Of a stretch of DNA of 5,698 nucleotides, positions 1-5,698 are shown piece after piece. A program made the position numbers and the translations under genes. The notes under the pieces are model-generated. The model was not told where the DNA came from and did no database searches. It saw only the letters and a program-made list of their open reading frames with translations. Positions within the stretch are counted from its first letter, which is position 1; each line of letters opens with the position of its first letter. The stretch comes from an uncultured Bacteroidales bacterium. GTDB taxonomy: Bacteria > Bacteroidota > Bacteroidia > Bacteroidales > UBA932. The DNA is taken from NCBI GenBank assembly GCA_937898205.1, contig CALEJC010000260.1, forward strand, positions 1-5,698. The letters are read 5' to 3'.

Positions 1-1
1 G

Positions 2-346
2 AATGAGTGGAATAATATCCGTGTGGTATCTTATGCTCAGCCGGATCCTTCTTATGTGCTCACAGCTAGCAACAAGATGAAGTGTGAGGTGGTTCTGGAC
101 CTTGGTCGTCTCAAACCGGAGGATGTGGGCGTTGAGATCGTATTCAGCGCTTCAGATGCAAAGGGAGAGCTCCATATCCAGAACGTCTCAGAGCTTGTGA
201 TGGTTAAGTATGAGGATGGTAAGGCAACTTATCAGGTAGAGGTGCTCCCTGAGCACTCAGGCATGTACCAGGTCGGTACCCGCATCTACCCTAAGAATCC
301 AAGACTTCCACATCGTCAGGATCTTCCACTTGTTAAATGGCTATAA
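2..346 (+). CDS. glgP: Alpha-glucan (glycogen/maltodextrin) phosphorylase, C-terminal fragment
   Basis: This is the last 114 codons of a gene that enters from the left edge; the frame is open from base 2, so no start is visible. The protein ends with GTRIYPKNPRLPHRQDLPLVKWL-type sequence (last ~23 residues), in particular the stretches RIYPKN, LPHRQD and LVKW. This is the closing signature I associate with the alpha-glucan phosphorylase family found in Bacteroidota, enzymes that release glucose-1-phosphate from alpha-1,4-glucans in the cytoplasm. The part before it looks like an all-beta accessory domain (alternating hydrophobic strands, for example EVVLDL, VGVEIVFSA and TYQVEVL). The catalytic core and the pyridoxal-phosphate lysine lie outside the window, so activity cannot be judged. 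The gene ends in TAA at 344-346 and overlaps ribF by 10 bases. The call rests on the tail signature; another carbohydrate enzyme with the same tail domain is possible but less likely. Confidence 0.75.
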   Translation, partial: NEWNNIRVVSYAQPDPSYVLTASNKMKCEVVLDLGRLKPEDVGVEIVFSASDAKGELHIQNVSELVMVKYEDGKATYQVEVLPEHSGMYQVGTRIYPKNPRLPHRQDLPLVKWL

Positions 347-1191
347 TAGCAACAGGATTTTTTGATGGTGTCCACCTCGGACACCGGAAAGTTATAGATA
401 CACTCGTCTCCTCGGCCGCTTCAAGAGCTGAGGAGGCGATTGTTATTACATTTGCCAAGCACCCGCGAGCTGTTTTGCAGCAGGATGCCAGGCAGCTTCG
501 TCTTCTCTCTTCGCCCCGCGAGAAAGACGCTCTTCTAAAAACATCAGGGGTGGATAGAGTGGAGATGCTTGAGTTCTCCAGGAGCTTTGCGCAGATGAGC
601 GCACGTCAATATCTGCAGGAAATCATCATCAATCGCTATGCCGGCACAATGCTGGTGCTTGGCTACGACAACCGTCTTGGCAGTGACAGACTTGTGCCTG
701 AGCAGATTGTCCCGATTGCAAAGGAGCTTGGTCTGCAAGTGCAGGTGGTGGAACCTTATCTTCTTGGGGATGTAGCTGTGAGCTCTACCAAAATCAGAGA
801 AGCGCTGTGTGCAGGTGATGCGAAGCTGGCAGCGAAGATGCTCAATCGCCCATATTCGCTTAGCGGAGTGGTTGTGGGCGGCAAGCAGCTGGGAAGGAAA
901 CTCGGCTTCCCGACTGCAAATATGAATCTCTACGATCCGCTGAAAATCTATCCTAAACGAGGAGCATATCTCAGCCGCGTGCTTTTTGAGGACAGGAGTT
1001 TCTATGGCATGACCAATGTGGGCGATATTATTGAAACTCACATATTTGACTTCTCGGAGGATATCTATGGTCTTGATATTGAAGTTCAGTTCCTTGAGCG
1101 TCTTCGTGACGAGAAACGCTTTGACTCCATCGACGCTCTCAAGGAGCAGCTGGCTATAGATAAGGAAAATTGTCGCCGGATCATCGGCTAG
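337..1191 (+). CDS. ribF: Bifunctional riboflavin kinase / FAD synthetase
   Basis: A 284-residue cytoplasmic enzyme that phosphorylates riboflavin to FMN and then adenylylates FMN to FAD. The N-terminal FAD synthetase half shows GFFDGVHLGH (residues 7-16, nucleotide-binding HxGH type), GYDNRLG (109-115) and VSSTKIR (148-154). The C-terminal riboflavin kinase half shows GFPTAN (190-195), whose Thr and Asn bind Mg-ATP, GMTNVG (224-229), the presumed catalytic Glu233 in ETHIFDF, and a closing FDS(I)-L helix region. The ATG at 337 is the only sensible start: an in-frame TAA lies directly before it (334-336). The protein is therefore somewhat short for the family (usually a little over 300 residues) and lacks the customary N-terminal leader. 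The loop between NVG and ETH is only three residues, so the usual RPT-containing segment is missing. It overlaps glgP by 10 bases and shares its stop region with convergent recJ. Function is secure; efficiency of the kinase half is less certain. Confidence 0.95.
   Translation: MAIIATGFFDGVHLGHRKVIDTLVSSAASRAEEAIVITFAKHPRAVLQQDARQLRLLSSPREKDALLKTSGVDRVEMLEFSRSFAQMSARQYLQEIIINRYAGTMLVLGYDNRLGSDRLVPEQIVPIAKELGLQVQVVEPYLLGDVAVSSTKIREALCAGDAKLAAKMLNRPYSLSGVVVGGKQLGRKLGFPTANMNLYDPLKIYPKRGAYLSRVLFEDRSFYGMTNVGDIIETHIFDFSEDIYGLDIEVQFLERLRDEKRFDSIDALKEQLAIDKENCRRIIG
1188..1191. other. Palindromic CTAG holding both convergent stop codons
   Basis: The plus-strand ribF stop TAG is 1189-1191 and the minus-strand recJ stop TAG is 1190-1188. 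The four-base palindrome CTAG therefore ends both genes, with no spacer between them. Any transcription terminator for one gene must lie inside the coding sequence of the other. Confidence 0.95.
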
Positions 1192-2918
1192 AGGATGTCC
1201 TCGTCCCTCTCTCTCAGATCGCGCAGGCGGAGCTGTATCGAAGAATTACCCCTGTAGTAGTTTTCAACAATCGCATAGCATATATCGATAGGGTTGCCCT
1301 CTCTGATATAGTCATAATGCTCTGCCATGTTGAAAGCGATGGATGGAATCTGGTGATATGGCTGTGTCTCCTGTATCAGGTCCAGCTTCATGTGAAGCCC
1401 GCCGGCTCCTACTTTGCGTCCTGTGCCTGCGTCGTAGACATTTTCAGTCATAAATACAGGGTTGTTGTTGCCTGGTCCAAAAGGCTGGAACTGCTTGAGT
1501 ATGCGGAAGAACTTAGGCGTGATCTGAGCAAAATCCAACTTTGCATCGACATCCACGACAGGGACCAGCATCTCCTTGGTAATCCTGCCCTCGATAAACT
1601 TTGAGATGCGTTTTGTAAACTCCTCAAAATTTTCTTCTCTCAGAGTGAGTCCGGCAGCATATATGTGACCGCCGAAGTTTTCAAGCAGGTCAGCGCAACT
1701 CTCAATGGCTTCATAAAGGTCAAATCCACCGATGCTTCTGGCTGATCCTGTGATGAATCCGTTGGACTTGGTGAGCACTATCGCCGGTCTGTAGTATGCT
1801 TCCACAAGACGAGACGCAACGATGCCCACAACGCCCTTGTTCCAGCGAGGGTTATAGACTATCGTGACATCAGGACTGATCGGGTTGTTTTGAGCCATCT
1901 CGAGAGCTTCTTGAGTGATCTCCCTGTCAATGTTTTTGCGCTCGTTGTTGCTCTCGTTGATCTGCTCTCCGATGCTGAGCGCAGTGGTCATGTCTGTTGC
2001 CTTGAGCAACTCTACAGCAAGACGTCCGGAATCCATGCGTCCGGCAGCGTTGATGCGAGGGCCGATCTTGAAGACTATGTCATCCACAGTGACGTGTCCC
2101 GGCTCGACATTGGAAAGCTGAATCATCGCGAGCAGACCTTTGCAAGGGCTCTCGTTGATCTGCTTGAGACCATAATGTGCAAGCACTCGGTTTTCTCCCA
2201 CCATCGATACGAGATCAGACGCGATGCTCACGGCGAGGATGTCCAGAAGGGGGATAAGGCTCTCAAAATCAACTCCATATTGCTGGGCATAGGCTTGGAC
2301 AAGCTTAAATCCCACGCCACATCCGCTCAGGTCATCAAATGGATAGGTGCAATCTTCTCTTTTAGGGTCAAGCACTGCAATGGCCTGAGGGAGAGTCTCT
2401 TCAGGGAGGTGGTGGTCGCAGATGATCATATCCAGCCCTTTGCTTCGGGCATAGGCGACCTTGTCAATGGCCTTGATGCCGCAGTCGAGTGTGATGATGA
2501 TCGAGAATCCGCCCTCTGAACCCCAATCAATGCCCTTATATGAGACACCATAACCCTCGTCATACCTGTCAGGGATATAGAAATCCACGTTTTTAGTGAA
2601 ACGATGGACAAACGAGTAGACCAGAGCCACGGCAGTGGTGCCATCGACATCATAGTCTCCATAAATCAGGATCTTCTCTCCGGAGGTGATAGCTCGGTGG
2701 AGTCTCTCTACGGCGATGTCCATATCCTTCATCAGGAAAGGATCATGAAGGTCTTTAAGACTAGGACGGAAGAATGCACGGGCCTCCTCAAAGCTGTTTA
2801 CGCCACGCTTGACGAGCAGATCTGCAAGCACTTTGTCAATGCCCACCTCTGTCGCCAGTCTGCCCACCTTTTCAGCGTCAGCAGCTTCTTTAAGTATCCA
2901 TCTGCAATTCTTGGCCAT
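1188..2918 (-). CDS. recJ: Single-stranded-DNA-specific exonuclease RecJ
   Basis: A 576-residue cytoplasmic 5'-3' single-strand DNA exonuclease of the DHH phosphoesterase superfamily, acting in recombination (RecF pathway), mismatch repair and fork repair. All the expected metal-binding motifs can be read: DYDVDG (88-93), the Asp of LDCG (145), DHH (168-170), LDP with D184, SGCGVG (198-203) and D235. The bridging GPRINAAGRM (286-295) is followed by the DHHA1 domain with KGVVGIVASR (361-370) and GGHIYAAG (416-423). An OB-fold region with FGPGN (480-484) closes the protein. Length is normal for the family and nothing is broken. The ATG at 2918-2916 places the RecJ homology shortly after the start and lies just 7 bases from a -7 promoter element. 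It is divergent from lysS (95-base gap) and convergent with ribF (4-base overlap), so it appears to be a single-gene transcript. Confidence 0.97.
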   Translation of the reverse strand: MAKNCRWILKEAADAEKVGRLATEVGIDKVLADLLVKRGVNSFEEARAFFRPSLKDLHDPFLMKDMDIAVERLHRAITSGEKILIYGDYDVDGTTAVALVYSFVHRFTKNVDFYIPDRYDEGYGVSYKGIDWGSEGGFSIIITLDCGIKAIDKVAYARSKGLDMIICDHHLPEETLPQAIAVLDPKREDCTYPFDDLSGCGVGFKLVQAYAQQYGVDFESLIPLLDILAVSIASDLVSMVGENRVLAHYGLKQINESPCKGLLAMIQLSNVEPGHVTVDDIVFKIGPRINAAGRMDSGRLAVELLKATDMTTALSIGEQINESNNERKNIDREITQEALEMAQNNPISPDVTIVYNPRWNKGVVGIVASRLVEAYYRPAIVLTKSNGFITGSARSIGGFDLYEAIESCADLLENFGGHIYAAGLTLREENFEEFTKRISKFIEGRITKEMLVPVVDVDAKLDFAQITPKFFRILKQFQPFGPGNNNPVFMTENVYDAGTGRKVGAGGLHMKLDLIQETQPYHQIPSIAFNMAEHYDYIREGNPIDICYAIVENYYRGNSSIQLRLRDLRERDEDIL

Positions 2919-2925
2919 ATTAAGG

Positions 2926-2955
2926 CAAAGTTAAGCAATAATTTCCATTTATCAA
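2926..2955 (-). promoter_or_regulatory. Predicted recJ promoter (Bacteroidota type)
   Basis: Read on the minus strand, TTG (2955-2953) is followed by a 19-base spacer and TAACTTTG (2933-2926). This matches the known Bacteroidota primary sigma-factor consensus, a TTTG/TTG -33 box and a TAnnTTTG -7 box about 19-21 bases apart. The -7 box ends only 7 bases before the recJ ATG, so the transcript would have almost no leader. The match is by eye; there is no transcript evidence. Confidence 0.65.
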
Positions 2956-2969
2956 TTTTGAATTTTTGC

Positions 2970-2977
2970 TATCTTTG
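2970..2977 (+). promoter_or_regulatory. Predicted -7 box of the lysS operon promoter
   Basis: TATCTTTG is an exact match to the Bacteroidota -7 consensus TAnnTTTG and sits 36 bases before the lysS ATG. That gives a leader of roughly 30 bases, A-rich and without a Shine-Dalgarno sequence, as is usual in this phylum. I see no good -33 TTTG at the expected spacing (the region near 2947-2950 is only T-rich). It would drive lysS, the methyltransferase gene and aroE. It lies back to back with the recJ promoter, so the two may compete. Confidence 0.6.
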
Positions 2978-3013
2978 TGGAATTGTAGAAAAGAAATATT
3001 TAAAGCATAAAAT

Positions 3014-4564
3014 ATGAGCAATATTGAGTATAGCGAGCAGGAACTCCTGCGCAGAGAGTCGATGAACAAGCTCCGCGAATTAGGCATTGAGCCTTATCCA
3101 GCAGCAGAGTATCCGGTTAACGCAAGTGCAGCCGAAATTACAGAAGGTTACGACGAGACTAAGGGCAACTTCTCCGAAGTGTGCATCGCCGGACGTCTGA
3201 TGAGCCGCCGCATCATGGGCGCAGCCTCATTTGGCGAGCTTCAGGACGAGAGCGGACGCATCCAGATCTATGTCAACCGCGATGAGATCTGCCCGGGAGA
3301 GGACAAGACCATGTACAATACTGTGTGGAAGAAGCTTCTTGACATCGGCGACATCATCGGTATCAAAGGTTTTGCATTCATTACTCAGACAGGTCAGTTG
3401 AGTGTGCACGCAAAGGAGCTCACTGTCCTCAGCAAGTCGCTCAAGGTGCTTCCTATCGTCAAGGAGCAGGACGGACAGGTATTTGACGCTGTGACCGATC
3501 CTGAGCTCAGATATCGTCAGAGATATGTGGACCTCATCATCAATCCGCAGGTTAAGGAAGTATTTATCAAGAGAGCCAAGATTGTAGCTACTATGCGCGA
3601 ATACTTCAACGAAGCCGGCTGTCTCGAGGTTGAGACTCCTATTCTTCAGAGTATCCCTGGTGGTGCTACAGCCCGTCCTTTCATCACTCATCACAATGCT
3701 TTGGATATTCCTCTGTATCTGCGCATCGCCAATGAACTCTACCTCAAGAGACTCATCGTGGGCGGTTTCAACGGAGTATATGAGTTTGCCAAGGATTTCC
3801 GCAATGAGGGCATGGACAAGACTCACAATCCTGAGTTTACCTGCATGGAGATCTATGTGGCCTACAAGGACTACAATTGGATGATGTCGTTTATCGAGAA
3901 GATGCTCGAAAAGGTTTCCAACAATGTCAACGGCACAACCAAGGTCAAGATCGGTGAGCACGAAGTAGACTTCGCCGGTCCATATCGCAGACTCCCTATC
4001 CTTGACGCCATCAAGGAGTATGCAGGAGTAGATGTGAGCGAGATGGATGAGGATGCTCTCAGAGAGTGCTGCAAGCAGCTCAATGTCAAGACTGAGCCAT
4101 CTATGGGCAAGGGTAAGCTCATCGATGCCATCTTTGGAGACTATTGCGAGGATAAGCTCATCCAGCCTACATTCATTACAGATTATCCTGTGGAGATGTC
4201 TCCACTCACCAAACGTCACCGCAACAACCCTGGCCTCACTGAGAGATTTGAGCTCTTTGTGTGTGGTAAGGAGCTTGCCAACGCCTACTCGGAGCTCAAT
4301 GATCCTGTAGATCAGCTTGAGAGGTTTGAGGAGCAGGCCCGTCTCAAGAGCAAGGGCGACGATGAGGCTATGTATATCGATATGGACTTTGTGCGTGCAC
4401 TCGAATACGGCATGCCTCCTACATCAGGTCTTGGAATGGGTATCGACCGCCTGACAATGTTTATGACAGGTCAGACGACAATTCAGGATGTCCTCTTCTT
4501 CCCTCAGATGAAGCCTGAGAAGATCCTTAAGAAAAAAGAAGAACAACAACAAGAGCAGCAATAG
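3014..4564 (+). CDS. lysS: Lysyl-tRNA synthetase, class II
   Basis: A 516-residue cytoplasmic enzyme that charges tRNA-Lys with lysine using ATP. The N-terminal anticodon-binding OB fold spans about residues 55-150 (RLMSRRIMGAASFGELQD at 61-78 is typical). The family stretch RYVDLI (170-175) leads into the class II catalytic domain. Motif 1 ends at EVETPIL (205-211), motif 2 is FRNEGMD with HNPEFT (262-268, 271-276), and motif 3 is GLGMGIDRL (472-480), including the ATP-binding Arg479. Length is close to the roughly 505 residues of the E. coli enzyme. The last 11 residues are a low-complexity Lys/Glu/Gln tail beyond the catalytic fold. The ATG at 3014 fits the family start and the upstream promoter. 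The stop TAG (4562-4564) shares its G with the next gene's GTG start. First gene of the lysS-methyltransferase-aroE transcript. Confidence 0.98.
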   Translation: MSNIEYSEQELLRRESMNKLRELGIEPYPAAEYPVNASAAEITEGYDETKGNFSEVCIAGRLMSRRIMGAASFGELQDESGRIQIYVNRDEICPGEDKTMYNTVWKKLLDIGDIIGIKGFAFITQTGQLSVHAKELTVLSKSLKVLPIVKEQDGQVFDAVTDPELRYRQRYVDLIINPQVKEVFIKRAKIVATMREYFNEAGCLEVETPILQSIPGGATARPFITHHNALDIPLYLRIANELYLKRLIVGGFNGVYEFAKDFRNEGMDKTHNPEFTCMEIYVAYKDYNWMMSFIEKMLEKVSNNVNGTTKVKIGEHEVDFAGPYRRLPILDAIKEYAGVDVSEMDEDALRECCKQLNVKTEPSMGKGKLIDAIFGDYCEDKLIQPTFITDYPVEMSPLTKRHRNNPGLTERFELFVCGKELANAYSELNDPVDQLERFEEQARLKSKGDDEAMYIDMDFVRALEYGMPPTSGLGMGIDRLTMFMTGQTTIQDVLFFPQMKPEKILKKKEEQQQEQQ

Positions 4565-5343
4565 TGATTGAGATCATCACATCAAGTTCAAATCCTAAGA
4601 TAAAGGCACTCCTGGCGTTGCAGCAGAAGTCTTCTCAGCGGCGCAAGGAGTCTTTGTTTGTGGTAGAAGGCATTAGAGAGCTGGAGCGTTGCATAGCTGC
4701 CGGCTATGAAGCGGACACTGTTTTTGTGTGTCCTGAGATAGCAGCAGAGGTGGAGTTGCCACAAGGATGCAAGTGCTTTTATGTCAGCAAGGAACTCTAT
4801 GCCAAGATCGCCTATCGTGAAGGCACTGAGGGTGTTATAGCTGAGGTTAAAAGCAAGACCTTGAAGCTGGAAGACCTCAATCTCTCTGACAACCCGCTGA
4901 TCATGGTCCTGGAGAGCGTTGAGAAGCCGGGCAACCTGGGTGCTATCCTCAGGACCTGTGATGCTGCCGGAGCCGATGCGCTGCTGGTGTGCGATCCGCT
5001 CACGGACCTTTTTAACCCCAACCTCATCCGCGCGTCTCTTGGTGCCGCCTTCAGTGTGCCGACAGTGGCATGTGGCAGCGAAGAAGCAATCGCCTTTCTG
5101 CAAAGCAAAGGCATCCGTATCCTTACGGCACAGCTTCAGGATTCGGAACTATACTACGATATTGACATGAAACGGGGCACAGCACTCGTGATGGGCACAG
5201 AGTCTACAGGTTTGAGTGATGTGTGGCGCAAAGCCGCAGATGCTCATATCCGCATCCCTATGCTGGGGATGGTGGATTCGCTCAACGTTTCAGTATCTGC
5301 CGCCGTCCTTTTATACGAATCAGTCAGACAACGCAATGGATAA
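4564..5343 (+). CDS. SpoU/TrmH-family RNA 2'-O-methyltransferase
   Basis: A 259-residue S-adenosylmethionine-dependent enzyme of the SPOUT (trefoil-knot) class that methylates a ribose 2'-hydroxyl in rRNA or tRNA. The N-terminal substrate-binding domain (about 1-95) has the usual NPKIK opening and FVVEGIREL (32-40). Knot motif 1 is KPGNLGAILRT (121-131) with the conserved Asn124 and Arg130. Motif 2 is GTESTGL (211-217). Motif 3 is IPM...DSLNVSVSAA (231-247), which binds the cofactor. All are intact. The exact target is not readable: RlmB-like, TsnR-like and other 23S rRNA methylases share this layout, so no symbol is given. The start is GTG at 4564, inside the lysS stop (TAGTG). No ATG, GTG or TTG lies upstream in frame before the TAA at 4528-4530, so the GTG is well supported. 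Its 3' end overlaps aroE by 8 bases. Translation probably depends on ribosomes finishing lysS. Confidence 0.93.
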   Translation: MIEIITSSSNPKIKALLALQQKSSQRRKESLFVVEGIRELERCIAAGYEADTVFVCPEIAAEVELPQGCKCFYVSKELYAKIAYREGTEGVIAEVKSKTLKLEDLNLSDNPLIMVLESVEKPGNLGAILRTCDAAGADALLVCDPLTDLFNPNLIRASLGAAFSVPTVACGSEEAIAFLQSKGIRILTAQLQDSELYYDIDMKRGTALVMGTESTGLSDVWRKAADAHIRIPMLGMVDSLNVSVSAAVLLYESVRQRNG

Positions 5344-5698
5344 ATTTGCACTTATCGGCTACCCGATAGCACATTCGCTCAGCCCGCGTCTTTTTTCTGC
5401 AGCCTATGATGGCCGCTTTGCCTATGAACTCATCGAAACAGATGATTTTGCTCTTGCATGGCAGACCTTCCTTGAGGGCTATAAGGCAATCAACGTCACA
5501 GCTCCGTTTAAGGGTGATGCTTTTCAAAAAGCAGATATCCTCAGTCCTGAGTGTGAGAGGGTGGGTGCCACAAATCTATGTGTAAAGACAGATCAGGGTT
5601 TCATCGATATGCATGCTCAGGTCTTGTGTGGGCATCGCATCTTGAAAAGTCAGCTGGGTTTTCCAGGCATGAACCGCACGATTGGGTTGATAATAGAG
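5336..5698 (+). CDS. aroE: Shikimate dehydrogenase, N-terminal part (cut by right edge)
   Basis: The first 121 codons of a cytoplasmic enzyme that reduces 3-dehydroshikimate to shikimate with NADPH, in the chorismate (aromatic amino acid) pathway. The start MDKFALIGYPIAHSLSP carries the shikimate-binding Ser14/Ser16 pattern. NVTAPFK (53-59) contains the catalytic Lys59, and VGATN (76-80) is the next conserved block. After residue 90 the expected N-[ST]-D-x-x-G block, with the catalytic Asp, is not seen: the frame reads DMHAQVLCGHR there, although it stays open to the edge and spacing to G99 and R101 could still fit an AroE. No NADP-binding GxGG is reached before the window ends. The ATG at 5336 overlaps the methyltransferase stop by 8 bases, suggesting coupling. 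The identification from residues 1-90 is strong; whether the full gene is intact cannot be told. Confidence 0.85.
   Translation, partial: MDKFALIGYPIAHSLSPRLFSAAYDGRFAYELIETDDFALAWQTFLEGYKAINVTAPFKGDAFQKADILSPECERVGATNLCVKTDQGFIDMHAQVLCGHRILKSQLGFPGMNRTIGLIIE

Noticed and set aside
447..454. TACATTTG, a match to the Bacteroidota -7 box inside ribF.
   Set aside because: The eight-base pattern has only six fixed bases and occurs by chance. It encodes conserved RibF residues and has no gene start nearby.
544..1041. A 165-codon open frame on the minus strand inside ribF.
   Set aside because: It is antisense to conserved ribF motifs. Its His- and Cys-rich composition follows from the opposite strand's codons.
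1175..1202. Small inverted repeats at the ribF/recJ junction as intrinsic terminators.
   Set aside because: The stems are only 4-5 base pairs. The nearest T-run on the minus strand is four bases long and offset, so they are too weak to call as terminators.
1890..2519. A 209-codon open frame on the plus strand inside recJ.
   Set aside because: It is antisense to the conserved RecJ core and has no family features or promoter.
2604..3017. A 137-codon plus-strand open frame ending at the lysS start, which could be mistaken for an upstream gene in the lysS operon.
   Set aside because: Most of it is antisense to recJ, its start is inside recJ, and it runs through both predicted promoters. No motif is recognised.
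3227..4219. A 330-codon open frame on the minus strand inside lysS.
   Set aside because: It lies wholly antisense to an unmistakable lysS and shows no recognisable motif. It reads as a by-product of the codon use of the gene opposite.
5341..5348. TAAATTTG, a -7 box match at the aroE start.
   Set aside because: It falls within codons 2-5 of aroE, so a transcript from it would lack the start codon. No -33 box is seen at the right distance.
1..5698. Possible mobile element, CRISPR array, RNA gene, toxin-antitoxin or defence system.
   Set aside because: Nearly every base is taken by housekeeping genes, and the single 95-base gap is explained by promoters. No direct repeat arrays, transposase motifs or tRNA-like folds were seen.

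Overview
This window looks like a stretch of ordinary chromosome from a member of the Bacteroidota, most likely order Bacteroidales and possibly a gut lineage. Four things suggest this. The protein variants are Bacteroidales-like (RecJ, RibF, and the tail of an alpha-glucan phosphorylase). Both possible promoters in the single intergenic gap carry the Bacteroidota -7 element TAnnTTTG. The starts lack a clear Shine-Dalgarno sequence. The lysS leader is A-rich. Family or genus cannot be fixed from the sequence alone.

Layout from left to right: (1) the last 114 codons of an alpha-glucan (glycogen/maltodextrin) phosphorylase on the plus strand, cut by the left edge; (2) ribF, bifunctional riboflavin kinase/FAD synthetase, plus strand, overlapping the previous gene by 10 bases; (3) recJ, single-strand DNA exonuclease, minus strand, convergent with ribF and sharing a 4-base CTAG that holds both stop codons; (4) a 95-base divergent intergenic region with one promoter for each direction; (5) lysS, lysyl-tRNA synthetase; (6) a SpoU/TrmH-family RNA 2'-O-methyltransferase starting on the last base of the lysS stop codon; (7) the first 121 codons of aroE, shikimate dehydrogenase, overlapping the methyltransferase by 8 bases and cut by the right edge.

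The genes are housekeeping: glucan storage, flavin cofactor synthesis, DNA repair, translation, RNA modification and aromatic amino acid synthesis. lysS, the methyltransferase gene and aroE are probably one transcript with translational coupling at each junction. glgP and ribF are probably coupled as well. Apart from the 95-base recJ/lysS gap, essentially every base is coding.

I found no mobile element, CRISPR array, RNA gene, defence system or convincing new system. The points most worth checking are the aroE segment at the right edge, which loses the family's catalytic motif, a RibF shortened in two places, a nearly leaderless recJ promoter, and the tight gene junctions.
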